Counted from the stretch's first letter, positions 19,366 to 32,867 are shown. The stretch: 64,000 bases of DNA from Rhabdophis nuchalis (GCA_039707465.1 CM077645.1:59149850-59213849), one strand, 5' to 3'. Numbers and translations: made by a program. Notes: a model not told the origin generated them from the letters alone.

Positions 19366-19612
19366 TCACTAGATGGGAGCATTGGAAGGCACCTGTGCAT
19401 ATCTAGTCTACTTGATAAGGTGGAATGGGCAAGTGTCTTCAGTTCCACAAGTAACCTATGCTGTATAGGGCTTTAAAGATAATAACTAACACCTTGAAAT
19501 GCAACCTGGAAAAGAAACTGGAAGCCAATGCAGCTTGCTCAACAAAGATATTACATGGACAAACCAAATTGTAACTTCTGGATGGTGTTCAAGGGCAACC
19601 ACATATAGTTAG
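19366..19612 (-). mobile_element. Antisense L2-like LINE fragment, part 2
   Basis: Includes GGGCTTTAAAGATAATAACT, ACACCTTGAAATGCAACCTG and GAAGCCAATGCAGCTTGCTC. These match the antisense LINE coding strand, for example the segment with GCCAGTGCAGCTCGCGC at about 62063. Confidence 0.6.
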
Positions 19613-21122
19613 CATTGCAAAATGCCAAATTTACATAATGCAGTAAACCACGATGTGGTTTAAAACAACTCATTCTATTAGCCATTGACATTGTGATTTA
19701 ATAATGTACAAGCCTATTCTATATTTGTAAAAGTGAATTGCTGGGAAACAATTGCATAGAATCAAAACCTAATGAAATAATCCCACTCTAAACGCGCTTT
19801 TGTGAAAACTGCTGGCTGCATTCTGGCTAAATGATGAGAAAGTCCAAAACGCTGTTCTCGGGAAATGATTGCAAACATGCAGCCCTTCCCAAGGCAAACA
19901 ACTTTGTTCCCTTAAAGCTGATCTAAAGAACAATTTGTCCCTTAGGATATTCTGGGTCACAAGACCCTTTTAGGAATTGTATAGCAGATCTGTTCCTTCG
20001 TTGACCTGTTCTTAACTTTTGTTAGCTGAAAGAATCTTGATATCAGTTTGCATAAATAACCATATCGGTTGAAACTGAACTAAAAAAGTGTAATTTTGAT
20101 GAATTAGATCCCTCCCCCCATGCTTCTGAGCAAAAAGCCTTAAAGTTAGTGGGGGTGGGGAGAGAGATAAAGTTTGAGCCAAAAACAGACATCTATAAAA
20201 GAACATGTTGATGGAAATTTATGGCAAATTCAGTGGATTTTTAAAATCTTCATTTATACGCTGTGTTGTATTTAAAAAGAAAAAGTCCCCCTATAGTCTA
20301 ACTAGACAATTTTAAGTAAGACTTTTGATTGTACAGTATATCTTTTTAAAGGAAGGGGGGGGACCACTTTGTTAATAGGAATTCTACTGATATCCAAAAA
20401 TGTCTTTCCAAACTTTAGAACTCCATATATTAGATGGGCAAGGAATTCAGAAAAGATTCCTATATACTGTACATCTATGTAAAAAGAAGTTATTTGACCA
20501 CATACATATTCTATCACCACTGCACTGCAACACTGGAAAGCCTTTTCCTATATAAAAAAGGATAATCTGGTCCTTTTTATAAGACAAGGCTACATCTGTT
20601 GTTGTCATCCATTAAGTCGGCCTGCATATTCTACATTGCAGTAACCCATAAAAGAGAGCAGTCACTTCATATAACTATATCTGAGGTACATGCAGCTTTA
20701 ATAAATTAGTCAAGCTATATAATATAAGTAGGCCTATGTGTTTACCACTACAATGCACTGAAGTGGAAGGGTCTTGCTATCTCAGCCAGCTGTCTGAAGT
20801 GGTGTATCCTACATAGGACATACTTCTGTGAAACATTGAAAGCATAGCATGTGTAGAAATACATGTTCAGGGAATTGGTTGGGAAGTGTACGCATATCTG
20901 TTCTCCAAAACTTTTGCAAACCCTATTAATTATTCTGGTTTTGTTCCCTACACTCTGAACCATGGGTGTTTTTTGGGGGGGGGGTCTTCCCATTTCTTGC
21001 GTGGTCTTTCCTTCCTTGCTTTGGCATAAAGTTGCAAAACAGCTCCAAACAGTAAGCATTTATTATCTCTCAGGTCTATTATTGACCTTGCTGTGTGTGA
21101 ATTCAGATCATGGTCTCATTCA
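19613..21122. other. AT-rich non-coding stretch
   Basis: No exon or confident repeat was recognised. Short G-runs occur at about 20354 and 20975. Confidence 0.55.
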
Positions 21123-21355
21123 AGCCAGTTTGGTGTGGTGGTTAAGGCACCAAGGCTAGAACCCAGGAGACCATTAGTTCTAGTTCTGCTTTAGGCACAA
21201 AGCCAGCTGGATGACCTTGGGCCAGTCACTTTTTCTCAGTCCTAGGAAGTAGGCAGTGGCAAACTACTTCTAGAAAACCTTGCCAAGAGAACGGCAGGGA
21301 GTTGTCCAGACAGTTGCCAGGAGTTAAGACTGATTCAAAGGAACCACATTTCTGA
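21123..21355 (+). mobile_element. tRNA-derived SINE
   Basis: Starts AGCCAGTTTGGTGTGGTGG (A-box-like TGGTGTGGTGG). It has a B-box-like GTTCTAGTTCT at 21177-21187, followed by a tRNA-unrelated body with CTGGATGACCTTGGGCCAGT. A related copy lies in antisense at 54048-54232. Confidence 0.82.
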
Positions 21356-22684
21356 AAGAATGCAAAAAATTGGCAGATGCCCCAACTCGTTCACTGTGCA
21401 CAGCTCAGTTTGCAGCACTTCATGACATTCTACAGCAAGAAAATACAGACTCTCTCCATCCCCAGCAGTTCTCTGGCTTTCCATTTCTGGTTTTTATTAC
21501 TTAGCAAAATCTTGGATTTTTGTCCTTTTTCTGCTAGAGAGCAGATTGCCCAATAGGAAACAGCATTAAAGCAGCAGCAGCCAGTGAAAAGATTGGTTGT
21601 GGGGGAGGGGAAGTTGTCTTTTGGGTTAGAGAAGCAAACCTTATTTTACTCATACATGATGGCTTTACAAGATAAGCATATTGTGAAAGGAAGCACCCAG
21701 ATATGTTTTTGCAATCTCTGTAAACGTGCAGATTTTAAGCAGATGATGTTATTCCTATAGTCTCAAAATATTCTCTTGAATCAGCTTGGCTGCTTACAAC
21801 AGCTGTAAGTTCTTTTAAAAGTACTTTCCTACCCTATGCATTTTTGTGTGTGTGTGAAATTTTAACTAGCCGTTTGTAAAGCTTAGTATTTCTTGAAAAT
21901 GTTTTGGTGTGGGGACAGGAAGGGAGCTGATTTTGTTGTGCAATGGCTATACAAAATGTTCTCTCTATCTCTTTTCTCTCTGTATGTAAATAAAATTGCA
22001 TTACTTCTAGTTTAAGGATTTGAACACAAAACATTGTTTGCCCCCCAAGGATGTTCCCCCACTTTCTTTTTAAGGGTAAGATCTTTCTGCAATATTCAAC
22101 CACAACCACATAGTACAATTGTGAATGTTATATTTCTGCTGGAAAATCAATGGCATTGCAAGTTCTGTGTATCTGGTCTAGATTCTATAGAGAATATTGA
22201 GGAAATAGAATCGGGTTGAATACATGGCTTTTATTTTTATATTTTTTTGATATCTAGAACTTTGCAATAAATATGTGCAAATATGTATAAAATACCTTAT
22301 ATTATAACTTCTTGTTTTTAAATACACAGTACAGTGATTAGATTAGGTTGCATATAGGAATATTTAAATTTATTTTGTATTATTTTGTAGATTAGCTTGT
22401 AAACTTACTTGGAATTTTCTCTGAATTTTAAAACAAGAGGCTAGTTGGTTTAAAGCCTTCTTTCCCCATCTCTTTGATTCACAAATAATAATTAACAAAT
22501 GTATATAAAAAGGCAGGACAAAAAGTCTAATAATAATTACAAATTCAAAGACCTGCAAATAGAAATAGAATGTTTGTGGCAAAAGAAATTAAAAGTAGTA
22601 CCAAAAGTAATAGGTGCCTTGAGTGCAATCCCAAAACCACTGTAACATTGACAAATTCACCATCAGTCAATTGCAAAAGGCCTA
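21356..22684. other. AT-rich non-coding stretch
   Basis: No gene was recognised. Open frames of up to 94 codons lack any recognisable protein features. Confidence 0.55.
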
Positions 22685-23470
22685 ACATCCTGTGACAATA
22701 CCTGTAACACCATCAAGCATCTACATCTGCCTATTCCAAATCCTTGGAAGGACTCGATAGGTAGATAAAAATGTGCAATCCAATATGAAAATCTGGCTGA
22801 CAATATAATGAACCATAATGCACATTCTGCAATGATACCTTTAGTACCATCAAACAATATCTGCCTAACTCAGGTACTTCGGAAGGATTCAATAGGTGGA
22901 TTAAAATGCCAAATCCTTTCTAAACATCTGGCTGACTGCAATGAACAACAATAACAATAATAATAATCTCCCAGTAAGGCACTTACCTTGACATGGTTGT
23001 GGGCTTGTGTACTCTGAGGAAGATGAGAGCTATACCAGAGGTTCAACCATACTGGACAGGTCTCATCAGAGGATGCAGACAAAGAGAGTGTCTCCAATAA
23101 AAAATATGGTGAGACGTAAATTTCAGGATGCCATACCGGTTCAGATGTCGCCCATGTTAACAAGGTCCATGCCACATGTTTGAATTCTTGGATATCTGGT
23201 GAAAAAGGGGTACAGGACTCAGAACTGTTGGCTGAGTAACCAGCTGCAGAACTACTGGAAGAAAAGGTGTATACCCATCACAAATATACAGTGATTGAAC
23301 TTACGTACTTGGAACTGCTTCCATCCTGTGACGATATCTGTAACACCATCAAACATCCAGATTTTCCTATCCCAGGTCCTTCGTAAGTAGTGGATAGGTA
23401 GACAAAAATGCCAAACCCAGACTGAACATCTGGCTGACTGTGATGAATAATAATGATGATGATGGCAAAA
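22685..23470 (-). repeat. Three related ~130-bp repeat units (retroelement 3' ends)
   Basis: Units at about 22685-22815, 22828-22945 and 23325-23450 share GTAACACCATCAA, GGAAGGACTCGATAGGTAG-like and CATCTGGCTGAC motifs. Two of them are followed by AAT/ATG trinucleotide tracts (22942-22963 and 23444-23465). The middle part (about 23000-23250) is a different block containing GACATGGTTGTGGGCTTGTG. Probably nested copies of one squamate retroelement in antisense; family not assigned. Confidence 0.65.
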
Positions 23471-23832
23471 CAGGAAATAGAATGCCAAATATCTCATACT
23501 CTATTTTAGGAGTTGAAATTATTACACTTTGCAATAAAAGATTTTGCCACTTTGCAGCAGGATTCACATGAAGTTCTGATAAAATACAACAGGAGTTAAT
23601 ACTTTAGTTACCACTTTGGATCAATTTTTTTTGAAATCTCTAATTTGATATGCCTCCAATATAGAACATGATTTACACATACAATTTGCATCCATGCAAA
23701 ATTACCTTTATTGTTCCTTAGATAGCAAGTAGTCTTGTACATTGCATGCATCTGGATTCATGTATATGTACCTAGCAAATTTCAAATATCAAGTCTGCTT
23801 AATTTCCATTCCAAACTTAGACCAGTCCAATT

Positions 23833-23896
<64 letters not shown>

Positions 23897-23897
23897 C

Positions 23898-23956
<59 letters not shown>
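23833..23956. repeat. Compound (GATA)n(GACA)n microsatellite, Bkm type
   Basis: About 16 GATA units switch to about 15 GACA units with a short interspersed transition near 23895-23905. This is the Bkm (banded krait minor satellite) composition first known from snake sex chromosomes. Here it is a simple autosomal-size locus. Confidence 0.95.
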
Positions 23957-25445
23957 TGTCTTGCTGCAAAAGTTCTGAAAAACATTACAGCATTACTGGG
24001 AAAGATACTATGAGATACAATTGTTAAAACTGCAACTATCAGATAAAACACTATGGAAATGGTTTCACACAGCAATAACCAAAAATAAACTAAATTCATA
24101 ATGTGACATTTGCCTTATGGAACCATCAGTATAAGGATATTTCCTTAATCACTTATCTGGGGAACCGTAATGCAATGTAACAATCATTATAAAAGCATGA
24201 GAACTACCTGATATCTTTGCTTCAACAGTAGTCACCAATAGGAATTAAGGGGGCCATAAAGAGGGAGACAATTCACGCTATGATTGGTTCTTGTAAATTA
24301 CAGCTGCTTGTGAAGCTGCCATCATAAAGAAACATTTAGACAGGCAGTCCTAATGTAGAAATTGGTTGTAATATGTATCCAGTGATATTTTGTTCTAAAT
24401 ACTTTCAGAGGAATCACTGAATTGCCCCTTACATTTTATTCTGGATCTTTATCAGATCTACACAATAATAAACCATTGTTTGGGCACAATTTCTGTCTTC
24501 AGTAATGCCTCAAAGAAGAAACTGCATCTTGCTGTAAGTACACAAGCTACAGTAGGAGACTGAAGCAATGCAGTAAGTGTTCATAAAAATAGGCTTACTC
24601 CCAGAGCATTATATAATCAGAGGGAGTGATGTCACTTGTAACTGTGGAGAGTATCTCTGAAATTGCAGGTTTCTGCAGACGGGCAACTGCTTGCCAAATG
24701 TGAGGAGGAGGCTTCTCTGAATTTGTGATAAACTGCAGTGTGGAGTTTTATGCTTTAAAGGAAGGAGATAACACAGACTGGCAGGGAGAACAATGCCTTT
24801 TCAACACACAAGCACACAGGACCTCTTTGTACAAGGAAAATTTTAAAAGGGCATCCGTGTTAATCTAACTGAGGATTTTGCCCGCAGTAGATTTTCTTCA
24901 ACCTTCCTATCAAGATGAATCTCACATCTTATTTGTTTTGTACAAAATAAAATCAAATAGCTAGTTTTCCTAGTGATCCTGTTATGCTGTCTCATATCCT
25001 CCATTTCTTAAATGAATAGAAATTAATTCTTCTTATGCACGAAGGTTTTCGTGGTTGCTAGAAATATCCTACATGGAAATACAGACATTGCTGAATTCCA
25101 GGTTCTGTGACTTTATATTTGGAGTTGAATTTGACCCATGATACAGAAATCATATCATTTCTTGCCTAATCAGAACACAGTTTAATCATTATTGAGGAAT
25201 GTGAAGTGCTTCCTCTTAAAAAGGGAAGGGCATTCTGGCCTGTTGATCAGAAGGAAATTGTGATCAGTGTGATCAGAAGATCAATGACAAACAGATCACT
25301 GAAGAAAATGAGAACCCTGTTGCTTCTCATTAACATCTTTAGGAAAGGAGAGGAAGTAAATTTACTTTTCCTTCCCATACCAGGTCACTAGGAAGAAGAA
25401 GGCCTCGTCACTTCACCTTTCCTCTCAACAAACCTGCTTAGAGAG
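23957..25445. other. Non-coding stretch
   Basis: No exon was recognised. The part 24600-24900 is less AT-rich and lacks an obvious repeat, so it could be a conserved non-coding element, but the sequence alone cannot show this. Confidence 0.4.
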
Positions 25446-25449
25446 GCTT

Positions 25450-25530
25450 AGAGGGAGATCATAGAATTATAAAGATGGAAGGGAACTCAGAGGTCATCTA
25501 TCCAATCTATTCAGTGTATGATCTACTAAA
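25450..25530 (-). mobile_element. CR1 3' end fragment
   Basis: The + strand reads ATCATAGAATTATAAAGATG then GAAGGGAACTCAGAGGTCAT, the antisense form of the CR1 3' UTR terminus. Confidence 0.75.
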
Positions 25531-26080
25531 GCATTTTAAACTGGTTGATTGTTCAGATAAAATAAAGGAGGGCCCTTTGTAAGATCTCTTGAGCTTCTTA
25601 AAAAGGTTAGCATGTAAATTAAATAATACATATATATTTATTTATTTATTGGAGTAACTCAGGCTTATCAAGTGTAGAATATCTTACCCAAGTGTCAAAA
25701 TGAACTTTAGATCCTTGCACAAGAATCCTCTTGGCATATGGAATACTTGATTGGGAAATTGAACATGGTGGCAAACTGGTTGAATTGGAGAATTATTTGT
25801 AGCCACAGTGGAAACTGGAGCTGAAGCTTTTCAGAATAATTGGAAGACATTTGAGGGAACCAATGATGGTTCTCTTTATTTCACATTTCTGAACCACCCA
25901 TCTCCGCTTCCTTGAAAAACAGTTGCCTCAGTTTGTACAGGTTTCCACATTAAGAAGCTCTGCCAAGTGATGCTCCGATGGTATTTTGATTGAAAGGATT
26001 ATTGTATTTGTTTTCTCATACTTCCACAGATGATCAGAAGGTTGTAAAGATACCTGTGATTTCTTTTGGGTTAAGTAGAC

Positions 26081-26181
26081 CAGTGTTTCTCAACCTTGGC
26101 GACTTTAAGTGCTGTGCTGGCTGGGGGATTCTAGGAGTTGAAGTCCACAGGACTTAAAGTCGCCAAGGTTGACAAACACTA
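26081..26181. mobile_element. hAT-type MITE (101 bp)
   Basis: Starts CAGTGTTTCTCAACCTTGGC and ends GCCAAGGTTGACAAACACTA. It is flanked by the near-perfect 8-bp direct repeat AAGTAGAC / GAGTAGAC. Confidence 0.85.
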
Positions 26182-27279
26182 GAGTAGACCATTGTTCATC
26201 AGCTAAGAAATGGTAGATCCCAAATTTGCACATTATCCATTTAGAAGGAATCCAACCAACTTTTATCTTGCTCAGACTTTAGAAAAGGGAATACATATAC
26301 AGTAGATACCATCAGCAAAGAAAGACCAAGTATATGCATGGTGGGGTTCACAAATTAAGTGCATAGCACAATATTCAAAGGTTAGTGATACAGTATTAGT
26401 TGTATTGGAACAGATCCCACCTTTGATAGAATCAATTAAGTATTTAATTTTCTAAAGGAAGTTTTGGAAAGATATTAATATCAGTATTTTTAAATACCAG
26501 GCAGTTACACTGAGTAGTGATTTGGATAATGGGTGCAAAATATGATTGGCTTCTTATTCCCACCTGGAAGGTAATATTGCTAAACTCAAGACTTATTTGT
26601 GATTTCTTTCATGTACTTTGAACTGGGTATCAATTACAGTAGTCTGATGCTTTTGAATATATGGCTACTTGTTTTTTTAGATGTTTGGCACTTCACTTTC
26701 CTCATGCCTTTCACATTTCATGAGGAGGGTTCAGAACTTGGACTTTGTCATTGGAACCCAGTTATGTATATGTCTTTTTATCAGGATTATCCTGTAGGCA
26801 GGATATAGATAAGACCTTAGAAAAAAATACTTATCCATTATTTCTTATTCTAGGATCTCTATAAAAGTCGTATCACTCTCCCAGTTTTTCTTATAGGATC
26901 AGCACTACGTTATTGGGATTTCTACCCTTCTGTATTCTGAGTGAAACCATTTTTATTATGCTTTGAACTGAATTCTAAATATTGCTTTTGGTATGAATAA
27001 AAACACTTAACCTCTTGTCTTAGTGAGATGTTATGTTTAGATGACTTTTTAAAAAAAATTCTAAATCCTATTTAGAAACCACCCAACTCCCTCATGGAGC
27101 GACGCTGGAGGGTGTACAAATAAAGATTAAAACATACAAGCCAATATAAATTTTATTTTTTAAAAAACTGTTAAAACAAGAAAATAATTGGGGTGTTTGT
27201 TGGAATATTATTATTTTCGAATACTGTTAAGAAGTACTAAGAATAACATATAAATCAATAGGTGATGAAATCTGTAAAA
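26182..27279. other. AT-rich non-coding stretch
   Basis: No gene or confident repeat was recognised. Confidence 0.55.
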
Positions 27280-27282
27280 CCA

Positions 27283-27500
27283 GAGTTCCCCAACCATTCC
27301 AGCTTTGTAGACATTGTAGGGGGAGGGGAGATAGCATGGTTCTATGCGAGTGGCGGGCAAGCACACATGCAGCTTCATTTGTGCAAACAGCATGCATATA
27401 TGGGTGGGATATGCAGATGCGCACATGCTCACCTGCCACTTCTGTGGCCCCGTTTAGAACAGCTCAAGGCCTCGTAGTGGCCATGGCCCGGGGAAACATA
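27283..27500. mobile_element. Degenerate hAT-like element
   Basis: AGAGTTCCCCAACCATTCCA at the left and CGTAGTGGCCATGGCCCGGG at the right resemble the ends of a common vertebrate non-autonomous hAT. The right terminus is lost where another repeat begins. Confidence 0.5.
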
Positions 27501-27506
27501 GGAAAC

Positions 27507-27600
27507 TCTCTTATGTCATGTCAGACCATTTTTCCATCTAACTCTGTACTGCCTATGTTCACTAGCTATATCTGTCCAGGTTGTCAGAGGATGCGAAGAT
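27507..27600. mobile_element. Interspersed repeat fragment, reptile-wide type
   Basis: ACATAGGAAACTCTCTTATG followed by TCAGACCATTTTTCCATCTA resembles a repeat common in reptile genomes. A related piece lies at 59587-59705. Class not assigned. Confidence 0.5.
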
Positions 27601-27892
27601 TTTTACATGTGGAGTCTATGATTTACAGCTTTGAAGCAGAATTCATGAATTTCATTTAGTATACAAATCAGGTTGTCCTTCACTAGATATTTTATACTTA
27701 TAAAGAACATATATTATGTTCCATATAAAGACAATTAATGTTAGGGGTTCCTCCTTTAAAATATTTGTAGAGAACATTGTTAACTGCTGTACATTGATAC
27801 TTGCACTAATAATACTAATTTCTACCTCTTGATGTAAATATGTATTAATGCTTTTATCATAGGGCTCATGTAATGCACCTCTGATGCTGTCC

Positions 27893-28085
27893 CATAGTGC
27901 TTTGCAGCACTCTCTAAGTGGTTTACAATGTCAGCATATTGCCCCCAATAATCTAGGCCCTCATTTTACTGACCTCAGTAGGATGGAAGGCTAAGTCAAC
28001 CTTGAAGCCGTCAGGATTGAACTCTAGGCAATGAGCAGAGTTTGTATGTGATACTGCATTCTAAACACTGTGCCACCGGGGCTCC
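27893..28085 (-). mobile_element. SINE-like fragment
   Basis: Contains TTTACAATGTCAGCATATTG and CTGACCTCAGTAGGATGGAA, and ends CTAAACACTGTGCCACCGGG, the antisense of a tRNA-like 5' end. Confidence 0.55.
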
Positions 28086-28879
28086 TTGAGTTTGCCAAAG
28101 CTTTATTTTGAAAAATTATAGGTTAATTAATTAATTAAGAGATAATTCATGGGTTATAGAAAATAATACTGATAAGTGTTTTTTCCCTTTGGTTTTTTTA
28201 AAATATCTTTTCAAAAGTTTTTGAAATGGCACATAATATTGAGTTGGAATATAAAACAAAGATTGGTGAGCAAGGAGCAGCTTTTTCAACTTGTCTGTTA
28301 TTAACAATTTAGAAGAAACTGCTGAAACATGATAATGTTTAAAGGAAAGGAATTCTTGTTGAGACTATAGGTATCAATATCTAGTTATAGGGTCCTTTGT
28401 AAATTATTTGTAAATTAAGTTTGTGTAATTTCAAAGTGAAATGAGATATTCTGTAAGGTGCCACAAAATTCAGTCCATATTTATGTGGTTTTTCTTTTTT
28501 AAATTAATTATGTGATTAATTATTATCCCCCTGGGGGGATATTTGCATTTGCAGGTAATATAAAATGGAGTGTTCAGTTAAAACTAAAAGCTAGAAATAA
28601 ACTTCAAAATGATATTTTTAGTTAGAGAACTGGGCTAAAAACAGGAAGACATTCAGTAGAGACCAATGCACATTTCTTCACTGAGGGAAAAAAACCTGTA
28701 AGTTTAGAATATATGGGAAACTTATTTGGCAACATTAAGTGTGAAAAAGTCTTGAAAAACATGTGACTATTACAGCAGCAGCAATTGAAGTATAATTTCC
28801 AAATCATGCAAACCAATCATGTTGCTTTTTTTCTGTTTTGGTCAAATCCCACTTGAAGGACCAATATGCATTTCTTCAC
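28086..28879. other. AT-rich non-coding stretch
   Basis: No gene was recognised. Confidence 0.55.
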
Positions 28880-29260
28880 ACTGATTCCAAAAGAAAGAGA
28901 AAGTGGAACAGATTCAGAGAAGAGCAATATGAATGATCAGATAAAAAATATTAAGAGAAGAAACTGAGGGAACTTGATATATTTAGCTTTAAGAAGAGAA
29001 GACTACGAGGAAACATGGTACCTAAAAGGGTGTTCATACAGAAGATCCAGACTGATTTGGTCATCCTGGAATGAAAAACATGGAATGATTATTTTAGGAA
29101 AGCAGATTCTAGTTAAATGTTAGGGAAACCTACCTAAAGGAAAGAAGTTGGATGGTGGGACCTGTCATCAGGAGAGCTAGTAACTTCTCCTTTATTGGAC
29201 ATTGAAGCAGAAGCTGGACATCCATCCGTCAGGATGCTGTAATGCGGATTTCTATGTTGA
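28880..29260 (+). mobile_element. Old CR1 3' coding and UTR fragment
   Basis: Contains GTGGAACAGATTCAGAGAAG, TTTAGGAAAGCAGATTCTAG and GGACATCCATCCGTCAGGAT in the order expected for the end of CR1 ORF2 and its UTR. Heavily mutated. Confidence 0.65.
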
Positions 29261-31079
29261 GTAAGGATCCTTATCCAGTATGTTGGCTTGCAACTATATG
29301 ATTTATTGAGGTCACTAGTTTTCAGATCAATTTAAACGTGTTACATGAGAAGAGGCTTTCTTTACAGCAATATGGATTAAATGGCCTGAATCTTTTCGGT
29401 TCAGAAAAATAATCAAGTTACAGTTTTAATAGAATTTTACATTTAAAAATTATACAAAGACATTCCTCAGCATCTAATGAAATGTCCCAACATCCACAAA
29501 AAGGTATATGATAAATCAATTTGGTAGTCTTTAATATGCCATTAAGTGTTGTTTGCCAAAGGTTTGGGGCTTTTTTTTTAATGGCTAACGGCCCTTTTAT
29601 AATAGAGGGACATTTAGAACGGAAATACTGATAAGCTGGTCTCCCTTGTAGTGTTGCTTTTTTTCTGACAGTCCACTGCCAAGCCTCTGACCCTAAAACT
29701 CTTAATCATCCTTGCTTGTCAGTGGTATGATTACAATTCTTATCCCCCCCCCCCCCAACTCTTCAGTTTATTAACAATAGCAGTTGTTAAATGCCACATG
29801 TAAGTGAAGGAGCCAGATTAATTTTTCAGCCTTCATTTGGGTAGATGGAGCTCTCATATTCCTCTCCTTTGTCTGTGGACAAGACCGATGAAGGCTTTTA
29901 GGAACATAAACAGAGGCTGACATCATTTTGTGTTATTGATTTGGAGGATTCAGTTTCAGCTGTAGTTTGTGAATGAGTCCTGGGGAGATTTCTTCAGAAG
30001 ACGGAAGGAAGAAAGCTGAAGGAAGAAATAGTTTTGAACTTTACCTACATCAGCATGGAACATCTGGATTAGCTGATACCAGAATGAATCCCAAGGATGA
30101 ATCCCATGCTTGGGAGGGAGGGAGGGAGGGTGGGGAGAAGGAGCTATTTCTGCCTGTCTTTTCCTCCTCAGGGTTGAAATAAAAATTCGTGTAGTAAATT
30201 CTTCAAGAGAAGAATTAAGCTTTTGCCCTTGCTCTGAAGTACCATGCAGCTGGTTAAAAGTGTATTAAATTCTTCCATTAATTGTCAGTTAAAAAGCAAA
30301 TCACCTCATTGAAATCAAACTGAATTTCAGTTTATATGTTCTCTAGTTCATTATGGAATCTCAGTATTGCGGTACTGAGGAAGGGCATTATTTTAACCTA
30401 CGGTTTTACATTATTTGCTTTTGGGAGATGTGACAAATGTCAGATGGAGAGTGATTGTGTAACTGGTTTAAGAGAACATTTTATGAGGAGACTGTGTGAC
30501 CCGCTCTTGTTTGTGTGTCTTGATGCAGTAATTTGATTTGCATAGAAGGCTGAAGTCACATTGTTTTGCAGACTTCTTAACCAGATAGCCTTTTAGACTG
30601 ACTGAGCCTGGGCTTCCCTATTTGCAGTGTGAGCATTAAAGGAATGCTTGTTTTATAAAAGGGGGCATAATAACTAAAATTTCTTACTCTGCAGAGATCC
30701 AGGACAAGAGTGCATCAATTAACATAAATTGGAAGGGGGGTGAATTTGTTTTCCTCTCATTTTGGCATGTTTTCAGTTCTAACCTGCATGTGAACATAGT
30801 TGAGATATCAGCGGTTACTAACTTAGTTGTAAAAAATAGATAGTTATAAAAATCTGTTTCTGAAAAGAAATATGACCTTTATTATCTCTAACACACTTCA
30901 TATGAAGCTGCCTCAGAAGATGAATTGGTGCAGAATGTAAGCAGCTAGACTGCTTGGAAGCCAAACCCAATTTTGTTGGATAAAATAGATTTCAAAGTCA
31001 ATGCATTTGTTGCCACCAGGCTTCTAAGCCCACATCAGAATGCCTGGTTGATACCCTCATTTTTATATGGTCTACCTAT
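29261..31079. other. Non-coding stretch
   Basis: Contains a C-run at about 29746-29757 and a (GGGA)n tract at about 30114-30131. No exon was recognised. Confidence 0.5.
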
Positions 31080-31400
31080 ACATTTAGTTACTTTTTCCTA
31101 AGGACATTTCATTTGTTCCAACTAAATTTCATTATTTTATTTTCAGCCTATTTCTTAATTATCCAGAGCATTTTGAATGATTTTTCTACCTTCTATTGTT
31201 TTGTTTCATCTTTAAATTTGAACACACATTCCATCTATCTTGTCATCCAAGCCATTAACATATTGAAATGTTGATGGCTCAAGATTGAATCTTGGAGTGT
31301 CACTTTTGCTTTCTCCATTTTGACAGATTATCTGAGCATTTTAGTTATGATGTATGAGCCATCCAGCCCATTTTGAAATGTCATCAAGTATTTTGCCAAA
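31080..31400 (-). mobile_element. Possible ancient LINE fragment
   Basis: TCATCCAAGCCATTAACATA and TTGAATCTTGGAGTGTCAC resemble the antisense coding region of old amniote CR1/L3-type LINEs. Low confidence because of decay. Confidence 0.35.
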
Positions 31401-32578
31401 CATTTGGTTGAAATGAAAATATATTATGACCATAACATTCCTGTAGTTTATAGAAAAAAATTACTGAATCAGAAAACTAGATGATCTTAGTTTGGTAACA
31501 TTTGTTCTTGAACAATATGATTTTAGGGATTTGAACTCTAAGGGATTCAAACGGGTATTCTCCTGATCACGTCATTCTTAGTTTCACCAAAATTCAAAGC
31601 AATCTCTCCACTTTGCTATATTCACCTTTATGGTAGAACACTAATCTCACTAGGAATGAAAATATTTATTTGTGTCTTAATATTTTGCTGTTTTTATTGT
31701 GCAAGTGGTACATTTTTTCTATTCCTTAAAAAAAGACTATCTGGAAAAAAAACGTTGTTATTCTTAACATCCTTTCCCCAACTTAGATGATTTTAAGCTT
31801 TAGTCTTTCTGATACCATATTTGCAATTCCAAGCTAACAAACAGTATGTGTTCCTCACTGGTGTCTTGTTCAATGGTAAGAGAGCCATTTTATGTTGTTG
31901 GCAGAACATCACAAAGGTTTGTGCAATGTCACTAGATTTTTGCCAGTTGTTTTCTCTCTTGCTGGGATAATAATTTTTTAGTGCCTCTTATTTTGGGAAA
32001 CATCTCACTTCCCGTCTTTGGTTCATTTTCTTATTTGTTTCTTCTGCTATAGGAAATTATTTAACATTAAACAGCTGACTTTATATATTAAAACCCACTT
32101 TTATGAAATTTAAAATGTCTATTTGCCTGCACTTTGCTGCTGGTGTGTGTGTGTAAAGAACTCTGAATTATGTAGTCACTTTCCCCAAGGTTTGTGATCT
32201 ATCTTCTTTGCTGATTAAATCTTCACTTTTATTTAAGCCCAGTCCAGAATAGTTAATTCTTTTGTACCTTTCTTCACCTTTTGAATGTGAATATTGCCTT
32301 TCCCTAAATAAGAAATTTGTGAGCAGGATATGTCAGGAATGTCCTGAACTGAACAGAGAGCCCACAGTTAGAATTATTCAAGTGTTCCATCTTTATGTTT
32401 TCATACTGTTTTGAAAAATCTGCAGTTTGCATTTGAGAAATCTCTTTTGAATTTCTATTAGTTGGGTGATCAGTAATAGGACCTAATAAAAACAATTCAA
32501 ACAATTCTTGGATTTCTGAACAGCTGTGTATATTTTTAAACACTTTGTAGAACTCTTCCCTTTTTGTTGCTTATGGTC
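31401..32578. other. AT-rich non-coding stretch
   Basis: No gene was recognised. Confidence 0.55.
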
Positions 32579-32867
32579 CTTTAAAGCAGGGGTCCCCAAC
32601 CTTTTTTGCACCACGGACCGGTTTCATTTTAAAGAAAATTCTGCGGACCGGCTGGCCTAGAGGAGGAGGGGGGAGGGGGGAACAGGCAGCGCATGGGCAC
32701 ATGGGGGGGGGGAGTCGGCTCACTTGGCCGTCTAGGGCAGTGGTGAGCAAACCTATTAGTCAATAGAGCCAAATATCAACAGTACCACTACTGAAATTTC
32801 TTTTGAGAGCCAAAAGGTGTGGCCTGTTTTGTGGGAGTGGCTCAGTTGTCATGTGACCCATGGCCAA

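Noticed and set aside
22685..23470. CRISPR-like array of spaced repeats
   Set aside because: Only three diverged ~130-bp units with retroelement-like tails in a vertebrate genome; not a CRISPR.
23782..24099. 105-codon frame with CLSV/SIYL repeats
   Set aside because: Translation of the GATA/GACA microsatellite.
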